Shown piece by piece: positions 25,996-35,974 of a DNA stretch of 64,000 bases. Each line of letters starts with the position of its first letter. The stretch's first letter is position 1. The stretch comes from Listeria farberi (GTDB taxonomy: Bacteria; Bacillota; Bacilli; Lactobacillales; Listeriaceae), in NCBI RefSeq assembly GCF_014229245.1, contig NZ_JAARZJ010000012.1, positions 43,619-107,618 of the forward strand, read 5' to 3'. The notes under the pieces are model-generated. The model was not told where the DNA came from. It saw only the letters and a program-made list of their open reading frames with translations, and ran no database searches. The translations under genes were made by a program, and so were the position numbers.

Positions 25996-27070
25996 TAAAA
26001 ATCACCTCTAGCGCTGTTAAGAGTTTGCTATTATCAGCTCTACTTTTCACCGCAACCCGGTAATAATTTTCTGTGAGTCCTCGGTAATTAGCACAACTTC
26101 GAATAAAAATTCCTTTTAAAAGCAATTCTTTTCGTAAATCAAGAGGTTTCTCAAGATGAAAAAATATGTAATTTACACTTGGTTTGTACACGGTAAGTTC
26201 TGAAAATTTGCTTAAACCTTGGTATAAAAAGTCTCGTTCGGTGTTAATCCAATCGAATGTTTGTTTCATATAGGTTTCGTCTTCTAATAGAATTTGCCCT
26301 GCTAAATCAGCAAATGTATTAATAGACCAAGGTTCACGTATTTGTAATAAAGCTTCGGCTAAAGTATTATTTTTCGTCAGCAAATAACCGAGTCTTAGGC
26401 CTGGAATCGCGAAAAATTTCGTAAAGGCACGAATGATTGCCACATGCGGAAATTTTTCTAAATAGTTAATCATCGAAATTGTTTCATTTTCTTCTAAGAA
26501 GTCCATAAAAGCCTCGTCGATAATTAAAAATATGTTTCGTTTTTCACATAAAACTGCAATTTTTATCATTTCTTTTTGTGTAATAAGTTGGCCTGTTGGA
26601 TTGTTTGGATTGCACAAACAAACGGCTTCAATATCCGTTTCTCGTTCGAGCATTTCTAGTACGATTTCCGCCGCAGCAAAATTGGTTTCTTTCGTTAACT
26701 CTGCATAAACAATTTCGGCATCGAAAAAAGCACGTTCATATTCCGCAAAAGTAGGCGCAAGTATAAGTACCTTTTGCGCCTTAGTCACTTTTGCGATTCC
26801 GAAAATCAGCTCAGTAGCACCGTTTCCAGGAATAATATTTGCTAGGTCGAGTTGATGAAACGCGGCAATTCGCGCACGGAGCGCTATGTAATCTGGTTCT
26901 GGATATTCTACCAGTTTGTCCAAATTAGTTATTATCGTTTGTTTCAAACTAGCTGGCACTCCTAGTGGATTAATATTCGCACTAAAATCAATCACCATTT
27001 CTTTTGCCAAGCCATGTTGTTTTGCTAGTTCGTTATAGTTGCCACCGTGAGAAGCCGTCGTTATTTTCAC
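25985..27070 (-). CDS. cobD: L-threonine-O-3-phosphate decarboxylase CobD
   Basis: CobD is a PLP enzyme giving (R)-1-amino-2-propanol phosphate. The 361-aa class I aminotransferase-fold protein has CNPNNPTGQ, FLIIDEAFMDF and the PLP lysine region RAFTKFFAIPGLRLGY. The start is GTG after GGAGCG. It works with PduX (overlapping) and CbiB (5700-6647). Confidence 0.95.
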   Translation of the reverse strand: MKITTASHGGNYNELAKQHGLAKEMVIDFSANINPLGVPASLKQTIITNLDKLVEYPEPDYIALRARIAAFHQLDLANIIPGNGATELIFGIAKVTKAQKVLILAPTFAEYERAFFDAEIVYAELTKETNFAAAEIVLEMLERETDIEAVCLCNPNNPTGQLITQKEMIKIAVLCEKRNIFLIIDEAFMDFLEENETISMINYLEKFPHVAIIRAFTKFFAIPGLRLGYLLTKNNTLAEALLQIREPWSINTFADLAGQILLEDETYMKQTFDWINTERDFLYQGLSKFSELTVYKPSVNYIFFHLEKPLDLRKELLLKGIFIRSCANYRGLTENYYRVAVKSRADNSKLLTALEVIFSGN

Positions 27071-27083
27071 ATCAAATCGCTCC

Positions 27084-28277
27084 TTAACTTATCGTTTGTT
27101 TTGCATACTTTTCTACATCGCGAGCAATCATTAGTTCTTCATTGGTTGGAATAATACACACTTTGACTGCTTCATCGTCATTGCTAATTATCATATCACC
27201 CGAATTATTTTTTGTCACATGGCACGTTACACCAAGATAACTTAACTGTTCAGTCACCATTTGGCGGATTAACGGGGAATTTTCACCCACTCCCGCTGTA
27301 AATAATAATGCATCGCAACCATTCATTGCGGAAGCATAAGCACCGATATAATTGCATATTTGCCCAGTGAACATACGAAGGGTTAGTAACGCTCGTGCAT
27401 CGCCTTCTTTAGCAGCCATTTCAATATCTCTAAAATCACTTGAAATTCCCGATACGCCAAGAACACCTGATTCATTCGACATCATATGCATCACTTCATC
27501 CAAGCTATAGCCTAATTCATCAACTAAATATGGGATGATTGTCGCGTCAATTGTACCAGAACGGGTTCCCATCATCAAGCCGGCATTTGGTGTAAATCCC
27601 ATCGAAGTATTTACTGATTTTCCAGCTTCAATCGCACAAACACTTGCCCCGTTCCCTAAATGACAAGAAATAATTTTTAATTTTTCTAAAGGTTTCTCAA
27701 GAACTTCTGCTGCTTTTCCAGCCACATATTTATGACTTGTTCCATGAAAACCGTATTTTCGAATATGGTGTTTTTCGTAAAGCTCATAAGGAAGCGCATA
27801 TAAAAAGTTTTCTTCTGGAATCGTTTGATGGAATGCTGTATCAAAAACTGCTACTGAAACAGCATTAGGCAGTAATTCCCGGAATGTTTTGATACCAATG
27901 ATATTGGCTGGATTATGTAGTGGAGCAAGACTTGTTACATCCTCAATGCCTTTCACTACTTCATCCGTTACAACACATGACGTGACAAAAGCTTCTCCGC
28001 CGTGCGCAACACGGTGTCCCACTCCAACAATTTCACTAAGATCATTAACTACTTGATGCTCTTTCAATTGTTCTAGTAAAATTTTAACTGCTTCTCCGTG
28101 ATTATTTATCGCGCGTGTCTCTTTGATTTTTTCATTTTGAAAGGACATGTTGAAAATGGCGTCTGGTAATCCGATTCTTTCAATCAAGCCTTTAACTAAA
28201 ACTTCTTCTTCTGGCATCATAAAAATTTGGAACTTCAGTGAAGAACTCCCTGCGTTTATCGCCATAATTTTGTGCAT
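27084..28277 (-). CDS. ackA: Acetate/propionate kinase (AckA/PduW type)
   Basis: The kinase makes ATP from acetyl- or propionyl-phosphate produced by PduL. The 397-aa protein has both ASKHA acyl-kinase signatures, [13 protein letters not shown] at the N-terminus and [19 protein letters not shown], plus [12 protein letters not shown]. Its place in the pdu operon suggests the PduW role. Sequence alone cannot tell acetate from propionate preference. Confidence 0.93.
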   Translation of the reverse strand: MHKIMAINAGSSSLKFQIFMMPEEEVLVKGLIERIGLPDAIFNMSFQNEKIKETRAINNHGEAVKILLEQLKEHQVVNDLSEIVGVGHRVAHGGEAFVTSCVVTDEVVKGIEDVTSLAPLHNPANIIGIKTFRELLPNAVSVAVFDTAFHQTIPEENFLYALPYELYEKHHIRKYGFHGTSHKYVAGKAAEVLEKPLEKLKIISCHLGNGASVCAIEAGKSVNTSMGFTPNAGLMMGTRSGTIDATIIPYLVDELGYSLDEVMHMMSNESGVLGVSGISSDFRDIEMAAKEGDARALLTLRMFTGQICNYIGAYASAMNGCDALLFTAGVGENSPLIRQMVTEQLSYLGVTCHVTKNNSGDMIISNDDEAVKVCIIPTNEELMIARDVEKYAKQTIS

Positions 28278-28305
28278 ATAGCTCAGTCCTTTCTCATTTT
28301 TAAAG

Positions 28306-28333
28306 GAGCAAACAAAGTCTTTTTTGTTTACTC
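28306..28333 (-). terminator. Weak terminator-like hairpin between glpF-like gene and ackA
   Basis: GGAG(T)AAACAAA and TTTGTTT(G)CTCC pair on the minus strand, followed by TTTAAAAA. The T tract is short, so partial attenuation or RNA processing is more likely than full termination. Confidence 0.4.
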
Positions 28334-28340
28334 CATCTTT

Positions 28341-29045
28341 TTATAATAAAATATTGAATAGTCCAATGGCTAGCAATCCACCAATGATTGGCCCGACAAT
28401 TGGAATCCAAGCGTAGCGCCAGTCCGATCCACTTTTATTTGGTACTGGTAGTAAAAAGTAGGCAAGTCTTGGTCCCAAATCACGCGCTGGGTTAATTGCA
28501 TAACCTGTCGTTGGTCCAAAACTCATTCCGATTGCAACTACTAGAAAACCAAGTATTAATGGATTTAACCCATCTGTGAAACTATTTGCTCCAATCATCA
28601 ATAAACCAAAAATGAAAGCGAATGTTGCGATAATTTCACTGATTAAGTTGAAAGGTGTATTTCTGATTGCTGGTCCTGTGGAAAAAATACCATGTGTATC
28701 AATTTCTGGGGGAGTTGCTTTAAAATGCGGATAATAGTGTAAAATAACAATCGATGCTCCGACAAATGCTCCAGCGATTTGTGCGATAATATACGGAAGA
28801 ACATCTGCCCAAGGGAATGATCCACCAACCGCAAGCGCAATGGTTACAGCTGGATTTAAGTGCGCCCCGCTATATGCTCCAGCGACATAAATACCAATCA
28901 TTACAGCAAACCCCCAACCAAATGTAACAACTACCCAGTTCGCCCCTTGTGATAATGATTTATTTAGTGTTAATCCTGCTAAAAGGCCATTCCCAAACAT
29001 AATTAAAACCATCGTACCAATAAATTCCGCCAAATATGCTGACAT
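28341..29045 (-). CDS. Aquaglyceroporin-type facilitator (PduF-like)
   Basis: The 234-aa MIP-family channel has six membrane segments and both NPA boxes, GAHLNPAVTIAL and GYAINPARDLGPRL. The aspartate after the second NPAR is typical of glycerol-conducting members. In this operon it probably admits 1,2-propanediol or glycerol, as PduF does. AAAGGAGG precedes the ATG. Confidence 0.93.
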   Translation of the reverse strand: MSAYLAEFIGTMVLIMFGNGLLAGLTLNKSLSQGANWVVVTFGWGFAVMIGIYVAGAYSGAHLNPAVTIALAVGGSFPWADVLPYIIAQIAGAFVGASIVILHYYPHFKATPPEIDTHGIFSTGPAIRNTPFNLISEIIATFAFIFGLLMIGANSFTDGLNPLILGFLVVAIGMSFGPTTGYAINPARDLGPRLAYFLLPVPNKSGSDWRYAWIPIVGPIIGGLLAIGLFNILL

Positions 29046-29072
29046 AGTTTATCCTCCTTTTTAACGTACATT

Positions 29073-30191
29073 CTAAATAATTTGTTCTAAAATTTCTTTT
29101 AGTTCTTGATGTGTCGGTGTCGTTGGGCTAGTTGGTAAGCAAGCATCTTTCAGCGCATTTGTTGCAATTTCGTCCATTTTTGCATAGACTTTTTCTTTTG
29201 CTACTCCAGCATCTGTTAACGTTCGTGGCATTTGCATATGTTTCATCATCGCTACAATTCTTTCACGAAGTAAGCGAACTGCCGTTTCGTTCGAGTCAGA
29301 TCTGGAAGCAATTCCGCAAATGCGCGCCATCTCAGCATATTTTTGTTCTGTTTCGCGATTTTTAAAGGCGTTAAAACGAATAACTGCATCCAGTAAAATC
29401 GCATTTGCTAAACCATGTGGTACGTGAAACTGCGCGCCAAGTTGATGAGCAATACTATGATTCAAACCTAAATTGGCGCAGTTAAAAGCCATTCCTGCCA
29501 TAGTAGAAGCGTTATGCATTTTTTCGCGATTCGCTAAATTACGCCCATCATCGTAACAGCTCGTTAAAAAACGTAACGTTAATTGCACACTTTTTTCGCC
29601 GAGAGCATCGGTATAATCACTCGCATCTTTAGAAACATAAGCTTCGATTGCGTGTGTTAATACATCCATTCCCGTATTTGCTGTTATGGCTGGTGGCACG
29701 GTGACAACCAGTTGCGCATCTAAAATAGCCACATCTGGAATAAGTTCATCTAAGAAAAGTGGGTATTTAATTTTCGTTGTTGGATCCGTTATAACAGTTG
29801 CGGCTGTAACTTCGGATCCCGTACCACTTGTAGTTGGAATCGCTATAAAAGTGCTAATATTAATTTTTTCCAAGCGTTTTGCGAAGTAGTAAATTCCTTT
29901 TGCCGTATCAATCGCTGAGCCACCGCCAAAAGCAATCATGACTTGCGGTTGAATTTTGCCAGCTTCACTAACACCGCCAGCTACTTTTGAAATGGGCGGA
30001 TCTGGAACAACATCGGTGAAGATGTGCACATTATTGGATGTATCTAATTGTCCAATTAATCCTTGAAGCCCCTCTCCATCAGCTAAAAAACGATCACAAA
30101 TAATCCAAACATTTTTATTTTTAATTTCTTTTAAAACTTGTAAACTATTCGTACCAAAAGCTACTTTTGTTTTAATTTGAAAGCTATTCAT
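29073..30191 (-). CDS. pduQ: 1-propanol dehydrogenase PduQ
   Basis: PduQ is an iron-type alcohol dehydrogenase that reduces propionaldehyde and recycles NAD+ within the compartment. The 372-aa protein has [24 protein letters not shown] and the metal site GLNHSIAHQLGAQFHVPHGL. AGGAGG precedes the ATG, 15 bases after the pduP stop. Confidence 0.94.
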   Translation of the reverse strand: MNSFQIKTKVAFGTNSLQVLKEIKNKNVWIICDRFLADGEGLQGLIGQLDTSNNVHIFTDVVPDPPISKVAGGVSEAGKIQPQVMIAFGGGSAIDTAKGIYYFAKRLEKINISTFIAIPTTSGTGSEVTAATVITDPTTKIKYPLFLDELIPDVAILDAQLVVTVPPAITANTGMDVLTHAIEAYVSKDASDYTDALGEKSVQLTLRFLTSCYDDGRNLANREKMHNASTMAGMAFNCANLGLNHSIAHQLGAQFHVPHGLANAILLDAVIRFNAFKNRETEQKYAEMARICGIASRSDSNETAVRLLRERIVAMMKHMQMPRTLTDAGVAKEKVYAKMDEIATNALKDACLPTSPTTPTHQELKEILEQII

Positions 30192-30206
30192 TCAGTTTGC
30201 CTCCTC

Positions 30207-31616
30207 TTAACGAATCGAAAAACCATCTGTTAAAACACAACGGCGACGTCTAGCAAAATGACGTGCTGTAGTCGTTCCTTCTCCGGTAGGCGTTGCAATA
30301 GTGAAAGTTGTGCTACCTTCGCCTCTAAAACCTAATCCCGCAAAAGAAGGACCATTTTTTACAAAGATGGATGTTTGCATGTCTCTTGCAGCTTTGTTTA
30401 ATCTAGAGATATTTTGTGAATGCATGGTTGCTGTATGATGTAAGCCTTGTTCGAGTTCAATAGCAACTTCAAGGGCTTCGTCAAAATCAGGCACTCTTAC
30501 AACAGGAACGATTGGCATCAATAACTCTACTGTTGCAAATGGATGAGATTTCTCCGTTTCCACAATGATTAAACGCGGTGTAAAATCACAAGCTATTCCT
30601 GCTTCTTTTAAGATTTCTGAAGCACTTTTTCCAACTAATTTTTTATTTGTTACACCTTTATCCGTGACAGCTACTTTCTCCAATTTGTTAATATCACTTG
30701 GATTGGTTACATGTAACGCACCATTTTTTTCCATTTGGAACATTAAGAAATCTGCAATACTATCAACAGCTACAATACTTTTCTCTGCAATACAAAGAAT
30801 ATTATGATCAAAAGATGCACCGTCTACGATGTCAGCAGCTGCTTTTTCGATATTTGCTGTTTCGTCAACAATAGAAGGCGGGTTCCCTGCACCTGCGCCT
30901 ATCACTTTTTTACCTGATTGCATCGCTTGAAGAACAACGCCTGGACCACCTGTAATAACAAGTAGTGGTACTTTTGGATGGTTCATCATTTCTTGCGCTG
31001 CTTGAATGGATGGTTTAGCCACGGTGACAATTAGATTATCAATACCACAACTTTCGCGAACAATTGTGTTTAGTTTTTCAATCAACCACAGTGAAATGTT
31101 TTTTGCCCCGGGATGAGGACTATAAAAAACGGCATTTCCAGCTGCAAGCATACCGATTGAATTACAAATCAATGTTTCCGTTGGGTTTGTGCTCGGCGCT
31201 ACTGCACCAATTACACCATATGGAGAGAGTTCATACAGTGTCATACCGTTATCACCAGTAGCTACTTCTGTATATAAATCTTCTACCCCTGGCGTTTTTT
31301 CAATTGCTAACGTGTTTTTCAAAATTTTATCTGCCACATTACCCATTCCGGTTTCCGCAACTGCTCTTGTCGCAATTGTTTCAATTTCTGGATAAAGTGC
31401 TTCACGAATTGCTTTTACAACATTGCGGCGTTCTTCAAGTGATTTTTCTTTATAGCAATTCTGCGCTACAACTGCTGCTTGAACAGCCTCGTCAACTGTA
31501 TCAAAAACGCCACTTTTCGCGCCTTGTGTAGTTGTTTTTGTTGGTACTTCTTTTTCTTCTGCTAATTTTTCTAAGAGAACTTTTTTCACCAGTTTTTCGA
31601 GTTCTAATGATTCCAT
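30207..31616 (-). CDS. pduP: CoA-acylating propionaldehyde dehydrogenase PduP
   Basis: PduP converts propionaldehyde to propionyl-CoA. The N-terminal 19 residues (ESLELEKLVKKVLLEKLAE) form the classical encapsulation peptide that targets it into the compartment. The ALDH body carries the catalytic cysteine in DHNILCIAEKSIV and the cofactor region ITGGPGVVLQAM. At 469 aa it is of normal length. Confidence 0.96.
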   Translation of the reverse strand: MESLELEKLVKKVLLEKLAEEKEVPTKTTTQGAKSGVFDTVDEAVQAAVVAQNCYKEKSLEERRNVVKAIREALYPEIETIATRAVAETGMGNVADKILKNTLAIEKTPGVEDLYTEVATGDNGMTLYELSPYGVIGAVAPSTNPTETLICNSIGMLAAGNAVFYSPHPGAKNISLWLIEKLNTIVRESCGIDNLIVTVAKPSIQAAQEMMNHPKVPLLVITGGPGVVLQAMQSGKKVIGAGAGNPPSIVDETANIEKAAADIVDGASFDHNILCIAEKSIVAVDSIADFLMFQMEKNGALHVTNPSDINKLEKVAVTDKGVTNKKLVGKSASEILKEAGIACDFTPRLIIVETEKSHPFATVELLMPIVPVVRVPDFDEALEVAIELEQGLHHTATMHSQNISRLNKAARDMQTSIFVKNGPSFAGLGFRGEGSTTFTIATPTGEGTTTARHFARRRRCVLTDGFSIR

Positions 31617-31622
31617 ACAGAA

Positions 31623-32618
31623 TTACCCCTTCTCTATCATTGATAATGCTTTTTTTGCGATGTGGATGTCTTCTTCCACTGATCCACCACTAATTCCCAT
31701 TCCACCAATAATCGCTCCATCTTTTCCATAGATTGGAACACCTCCGCCAAAAGTAACAATGTCACCATTTGTCAGTGTTTCTAATTGATAAAGTGGGGCT
31801 CCTGGCTGAACTGCTTCTGTTAAATTTTCTGTACTTGTTTTCATCGCTACGGCGGAATATGCTTTTTTCGTTGCTAGTTCTGCACTTACTAAGAGAGCGT
31901 GTTCCATTCGGTAATTAAATCTTGTATTGCCATGCGCATCAACTATTGCAAGTGTGATTGGAACGCCCACTTCTTCTGAGACGCTCTCCACTTGATGCAT
32001 TAGTTTTTCACAAAATGAAAAAGATAAATCGCTTGTAACGGCCTTTTCTTGCCTAGTTTGCTCTAAGTATTTGGCAACAATGAGTTTTGTCGCTTTATCA
32101 AGCATTTCTCTGAAATCTTCTTCTCTAGCAAGGATATATAAGAAATCAGATAAGCGATTTACGAATTTTAATAACTCTTTTCGGATAGCTGTTTGTTCTG
32201 ATAAACGAACAAGTAATCGCTCACCACGTCTAGCAATAGTCCTTGCGCTGTGAAGAAATGCTCCGGCTGTGCTTGATCCAGGAAGAACAAAACTATCGAC
32301 TTTGGGCAATTTTGCGGTGTATGCATCAATGACGTCTTCCAGTCCATTAATGTCGTTTTCCGTAATGATAATTTTACTAGCAAGCGCTGATTCGTTTTCT
32401 GTTGCAAGTTCTGCACAAACATAAAACAACTGGCGCTCAATATTTCTTAATAACGTTTTATTTTCAGTAGAAGTAACGAATTTTTCTGCTACACTAATTT
32501 CTGCATTAAGCTCATCAAACGAGCCATATGTTTCAACACGGTCATCATATTTTTTCACACGATTTCCATCAAATAGTGCAGTCGTTCCCTTATCACCGGT
32601 TTTTGTATAAATACTCAC
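31623..32618 (-). CDS. pduO: Cob(I)alamin adenosyltransferase PduO (two domains)
   Basis: Residues 1-185 are a PduO-type ATP:cob(I)alamin adenosyltransferase (SIYTKTGDKGTTALFDG, then VLPGSSTAGAFLHSARTIARR). Residues ~190-331 are the GlcG/HbpS-like (DUF336) domain (ITLAIVDAHGNTRFNYRM, GGVPIYGKDGAIIGG), which may bind haem or corrinoid. The start is GTG after GGGAG. It supplies adenosylcobalamin to diol dehydratase. Confidence 0.95.
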   Translation of the reverse strand: MSIYTKTGDKGTTALFDGNRVKKYDDRVETYGSFDELNAEISVAEKFVTSTENKTLLRNIERQLFYVCAELATENESALASKIIITENDINGLEDVIDAYTAKLPKVDSFVLPGSSTAGAFLHSARTIARRGERLLVRLSEQTAIRKELLKFVNRLSDFLYILAREEDFREMLDKATKLIVAKYLEQTRQEKAVTSDLSFSFCEKLMHQVESVSEEVGVPITLAIVDAHGNTRFNYRMEHALLVSAELATKKAYSAVAMKTSTENLTEAVQPGAPLYQLETLTNGDIVTFGGGVPIYGKDGAIIGGMGISGGSVEEDIHIAKKALSMIEKG

Positions 32619-32632
32619 GAGTTATTCACTCC

Positions 32633-32896
32633 CTACTTATCAAAACTATCGACAATTGCTATAATTGCCGAATCAATCGCACTATTTGGTTCTGCAAAAA
32701 CACTTCTAGCTGCATTTCCACGAGCAACAAGCACATACTCTCCAATCCCTGCACCGACAGAGTCACATGCTACTTCTTCTGAACGCACATCTTCTCCATT
32801 AGCATCAACTGGTTGTACAATCATCAACTTTTTACCAGTAAGCGAATCTTCTTTTTTTGTAGAAACTACGCTTCCAGTAATTTTCGCCATAAACAT
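32633..32896 (-). CDS. pduN: Microcompartment vertex protein PduN
   Basis: This is a EutN/CcmL-family pentamer that closes shell vertices. The protein reads MFMAKITGSVVSTKKEDSL, with AAAGG 10 bases before the first ATG. The C-terminal AIIAIVDSFDK is typical. Upstream in-frame codons lie within pduM and are not used. Confidence 0.93.
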   Translation of the reverse strand: MFMAKITGSVVSTKKEDSLTGKKLMIVQPVDANGEDVRSEEVACDSVGAGIGEYVLVARGNAARSVFAEPNSAIDSAIIAIVDSFDK

Positions 32897-32900
32897 AACG

Positions 32901-33380
32901 TCACTGCCTTTCCCGCACTGCAATATTATTTTTAGTTAAATATTCATTTGCAAGCGGTGTAATAAGCTGCTTTTTATATTTGCAAAGTGTACTTCCGCTT
33001 GGGATTACTGCGCTATCACTGTAACAAATCACTTGACCACTTGAATGAAAGAGTCTCTCACCATTACTTGTAAAAACTGGAAACATTAGTTGACTAAGCA
33101 TTGTATAATCAATCCAAGGTTCGCCGTTATCGTACAGTTCAAGTTCAATCGTCACTCCATAATCGGCGGCTTTTTCAAACCAAACAGTTAGTGATTCTGC
33201 TCGATTTCCACCGAGAATTCGCTCAAGAAAATGTTTATTTACTTGTGTTAACCGAACCGTTCCGCTTTCCATAAAAATCGCGACTGGATCGTATGGAAGT
33301 TTGCTAATAGCGATAGTAGTTTTACTTGTTGCTCGAAGTTTCAAACGCTGGACAATGATTTTGACTAATTTTTCTATCAT
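32901..33380 (-). CDS. pduM: Microcompartment assembly protein PduM
   Basis: PduM is required for proper compartment assembly in Salmonella; its biochemical role is not known. The 159-aa protein sits at the expected place between pduL/eutJ and pduN. Its C-terminal KKQLITPLANEYLTKNNIAV matches the motif of the uncharacterised eut protein at 12134-12706 and of EutT. The ATG overlaps the eutJ stop (ATGA). Confidence 0.82.
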   Translation of the reverse strand: MIEKLVKIIVQRLKLRATSKTTIAISKLPYDPVAIFMESGTVRLTQVNKHFLERILGGNRAESLTVWFEKAADYGVTIELELYDNGEPWIDYTMLSQLMFPVFTSNGERLFHSSGQVICYSDSAVIPSGSTLCKYKKQLITPLANEYLTKNNIAVRERQ

Positions 33381-34216
33381 AAATTTCCGCTCCCTGAACT
33401 CATAGCAATACCAAGAGGCGTGACATACTGCGGATAATTAGGTTGAAAAACAGGCATCTTCAAATAACTTTCAAACGTATCTTTAAACTGGCTATAAAAT
33501 GAAGCCCCGCCAACGATATAAAGTGGTTCCGAGGGAGATATTTCGAGATGAACACGGGTGATTTCTGCCATTTTTTCCACGACAGGACGCATCACAGAAA
33601 AATGCTCACTAGAATCTTTTTTCGCGCGTTTATTCTGCTCAGCTTCTTCTACAGGAATACCATAATATCCGGCTAAAACAAGCGTCATATGCGTTCCTCC
33701 TGTTGGTTCGTCCGCAGTATAAATCACTTCGCCATTTTTAAAGACACTAATACCAGTTGTACCCCCACCAACATCCACTACTGCACCATCTTTTAAATCA
33801 AGTACTACCGCAGCAGCGGTAGGTTCATCAATCGTGGAAAGTGCTTCCATTCCCGCACTCTCGATGACATTTGCAACTACCTTTTTATTGTTCCCTATCG
33901 TACCTGGCGGGATGGCTCCAGAAGCATGTGTCAAACTTATTCCTAAGCATTTTTCTGCTCGCTCCTTCAGTCGTGTCACAACTTCTACTGACTCGCGGTA
34001 ATTGACAACAAGACCATCGCGAACAGCGTCAGCAAATTCAAACGCTCCAAAAAGTGGTACATTATTCTCGTCTAACACAATAAACACGATGGAAGAAGTA
34101 CCTAAATCAACGCCAACTTTTACTTTTTGATCAGCTGAAATTTTTTGTTTGGTATCTTGATTCATTAGTGCTGCAAGCTGTTCCATCCGTTCGTTAGCTA
34201 TTTGTAAAATATCCAT
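33377..34216 (-). CDS. eutJ: EutJ-family actin/Hsp70-like ATPase in the pdu operon
   Basis: The ~279-aa protein has the ASKHA nucleotide-binding elements VGVDLGTSSIVFIV, TIDEPTAAAVVL and VVDVGGGTTGISVF. This is the EutJ family, thought to be chaperone-like. The ATG of MDILQIANERMEQ is 7 bases after AAGGAGG; a GTG two codons before overlaps that site. Enterobacterial pdu operons lack it, and here it is the only eutJ of the window although a full eut operon is present. Confidence 0.9.
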   Translation of the reverse strand: MDILQIANERMEQLAALMNQDTKQKISADQKVKVGVDLGTSSIVFIVLDENNVPLFGAFEFADAVRDGLVVNYRESVEVVTRLKERAEKCLGISLTHASGAIPPGTIGNNKKVVANVIESAGMEALSTIDEPTAAAVVLDLKDGAVVDVGGGTTGISVFKNGEVIYTADEPTGGTHMTLVLAGYYGIPVEEAEQNKRAKKDSSEHFSVMRPVVEKMAEITRVHLEISPSEPLYIVGGASFYSQFKDTFESYLKMPVFQPNYPQYVTPLGIAMSSGSGNL

Positions 34217-34236
34217 TTCCACACCTCCTTATCAGG

Positions 34237-34872
34237 TCACGACTTGATTATTTTTGCAAAGCTCACGCCAGCAATATCTGCCGCGTTTGCTTCATCTGTA
34301 TCAATATGCATTTCTGGGATAAATTGATTATTCACCCGAATCGTACAATTATTTAACACGAGACTACGTATTTCTGAACCTACTAAGACAGAAACTTCAT
34401 CACCTTGTTTCACACCGTATTCATTCGCCACACTTTCTGGTAAATGGATGTGACGTTTCGCAATAATTGCTCCTTTTGGCAAGAAAATTTCGCTATGTTT
34501 AGAAACAAGTTTGATCCCCGGTGTTCCTTCAATATCACCAGAAACACGAATTGGAATCTTCATCCCTAACATCCGTGCATCCGTTTTAGAAAGTTCTACT
34601 TGCGAAAATTTTCGAAGCGGACCTAAAATACGAACCCGCTTCAATTCGCCTCTTTCTGAAACTACAGTGAGAGTTTGCTCAGCAGCAAATTCGCCAGGTT
34701 GCTTTAACCATTTTTTCACTTGAATAGGTTCATTTGGAAAAAGCTGGTTATAGTCTTTTTCTGTTAGATGAATGTGGCGGTTAGAGACTCCAATAGGAAT
34801 CTCTGTTTCCGCACCGTTTAATCTTTCTGTTACTATTTGTTTAATTATTGCTTTTAATTCTTCTCTTTCCAC
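34237..34872 (-). CDS. pduL: Phosphate propanoyltransferase PduL
   Basis: PduL makes propionyl-phosphate from propionyl-CoA. The first ~18 residues (REELKAIIKQIVTERL) form an encapsulation helix. The zinc-binding SNRHIHLTEKDY and KRHIHLPESVA motifs are present. The start is GTG with AAAGG 10 bases upstream, three bases after the pduJ stop. Confidence 0.95.
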   Translation of the reverse strand: MEREELKAIIKQIVTERLNGAETEIPIGVSNRHIHLTEKDYNQLFPNEPIQVKKWLKQPGEFAAEQTLTVVSERGELKRVRILGPLRKFSQVELSKTDARMLGMKIPIRVSGDIEGTPGIKLVSKHSEIFLPKGAIIAKRHIHLPESVANEYGVKQGDEVSVLVGSEIRSLVLNNCTIRVNNQFIPEMHIDTDEANAADIAGVSFAKIIKS

Positions 34873-34875
34873 GAC

Positions 34876-35151
34876 TTATAAACCTTTTGGTAGCAAAGTT
34901 TCTACATCATTGTGTGGACGTGGAATAACGTGGATAGATTGTACTTCTCCAACATTACGAGCTGCTGCTGCGCCTGCATCTGTTGCTGCTTTTACTGCAC
35001 CAACATCACCGCGAACCATAACAGTTACAAGTCCCGAACCGATTTTTTCATAACCTACAAGAGATACATTGGCTGCTTTCACCATTGCGTCAGCTGCTTC
35101 AATTGCTCCAACAAGTCCTTTAGTTTCAATCATTCCTAGTGCGTTATTCAT
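34876..35151 (-). CDS. pduJ: BMC hexamer shell protein PduJ
   Basis: This single BMC-domain protein of 91 aa reads [26 protein letters not shown] precedes the chosen ATG; upstream in-frame codons belong to the pduK end. Its core is nearly the same as PduA and EutM. It is a major shell facet protein. Confidence 0.95.
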   Translation of the reverse strand: MNNALGMIETKGLVGAIEAADAMVKAANVSLVGYEKIGSGLVTVMVRGDVGAVKAATDAGAAAARNVGEVQSIHVIPRPHNDVETLLPKGL

Positions 35152-35176
35152 TATTATTTCCTCCTCAAAATTAGGT

Positions 35177-35614
35177 TTATTTCTCTTCTTCAAAATGAAT
35201 ACAATCTTGTCTTGGATCACCTTTTATCCGTGGACAAAGTGGATCATGACATAAATTGCAGGTCGCTTCTACTGGTGATTCAGGTTCCGCGACTTCTTCT
35301 GTTTCAACAATCAATCCGGGTTCTTCTGGCACGATTTCTTCTTTTGGCCAAAATACTGTAAAAATCTCTTCCCCTGGTCGAGGAATGACTTTTTTCGCAA
35401 TAAAACTGTCTGCGGCTATGGCGGTTTGTTCTCCTGCTTCAAGCGCCGCGTTTACAGCTGCAACATCACCTTCCACTTTCACGGTTATCCAGCCAAATCC
35501 TTTTGCCTTTTCCGTGTCAATAAGTTGGATATTTGCTACTTTTGCCATTGTATCGGCTACGGTTATCGCTGAAGCAAGTCCTTTAATTTCAATAATTCCA
35601 ATTGCTTGATGCAT
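35177..35614 (-). CDS. pduK: BMC shell protein PduK with C-terminal cysteine cluster
   Basis: Residues 1-88 are a BMC domain ([20 protein letters not shown]). An acidic linker follows, then [20 protein letters not shown] with four cysteines (C-x2-C-x4-C-x10-C). PduK proteins carry such a tail, which likely binds Fe-S or zinc. Its position before pduJ differs from the Salmonella JK order. AAGGAGG precedes the ATG. Confidence 0.92.
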   Translation of the reverse strand: MHQAIGIIEIKGLASAITVADTMAKVANIQLIDTEKAKGFGWITVKVEGDVAAVNAALEAGEQTAIAADSFIAKKVIPRPGEEIFTVFWPKEEIVPEEPGLIVETEEVAEPESPVEATCNLCHDPLCPRIKGDPRQDCIHFEEEK

Positions 35615-35626
35615 TCCTTCACCTCC

Positions 35627-35974
35627 TTATTTAAAAGGTACGCCCTTGACAAGTCGCGCTGCATTCATTCCCATATTCCGCTGATTTTCCAGCGTGGCTG
35701 CGCAAAAACGATATTCCGAAAATAGCGGCTGATCTGGCGGCAAATTACGATAATGAATCACTAAATGATCATTTTTGAGCGTAATTCCAACCAATAGTGG
35801 CGAACTCGCTGAAGCTCGAAATGCCGCTTGTACTTCGTCTTTTAAAGGCATAATTTCTAATTCACATGGAATGCCTTCTTCTTCTATTCCAAATAATACT
35901 TGTTTAATGCAGTCTGGATTCGCGCTTTGATCTGCATGAAAATAAATAGCTGGTTTATTTACAACCGGAATCAT
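35627..35974 (-). CDS. pduH: Diol dehydratase reactivase small subunit PduH
   Basis: PduH is the small subunit that with PduG removes inactive cobalamin from diol dehydratase. The 115-aa protein resembles the diol dehydratase beta-subunit fold (VLFGIEEEGIPCELEI, SPLLVGITLKNDHLVIH). Its ATG overlaps the pduG stop (ATGA). Confidence 0.92.
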   Translation of the reverse strand: MIPVVNKPAIYFHADQSANPDCIKQVLFGIEEEGIPCELEIMPLKDEVQAAFRASASSPLLVGITLKNDHLVIHYRNLPPDQPLFSEYRFCAATLENQRNMGMNAARLVKGVPFK

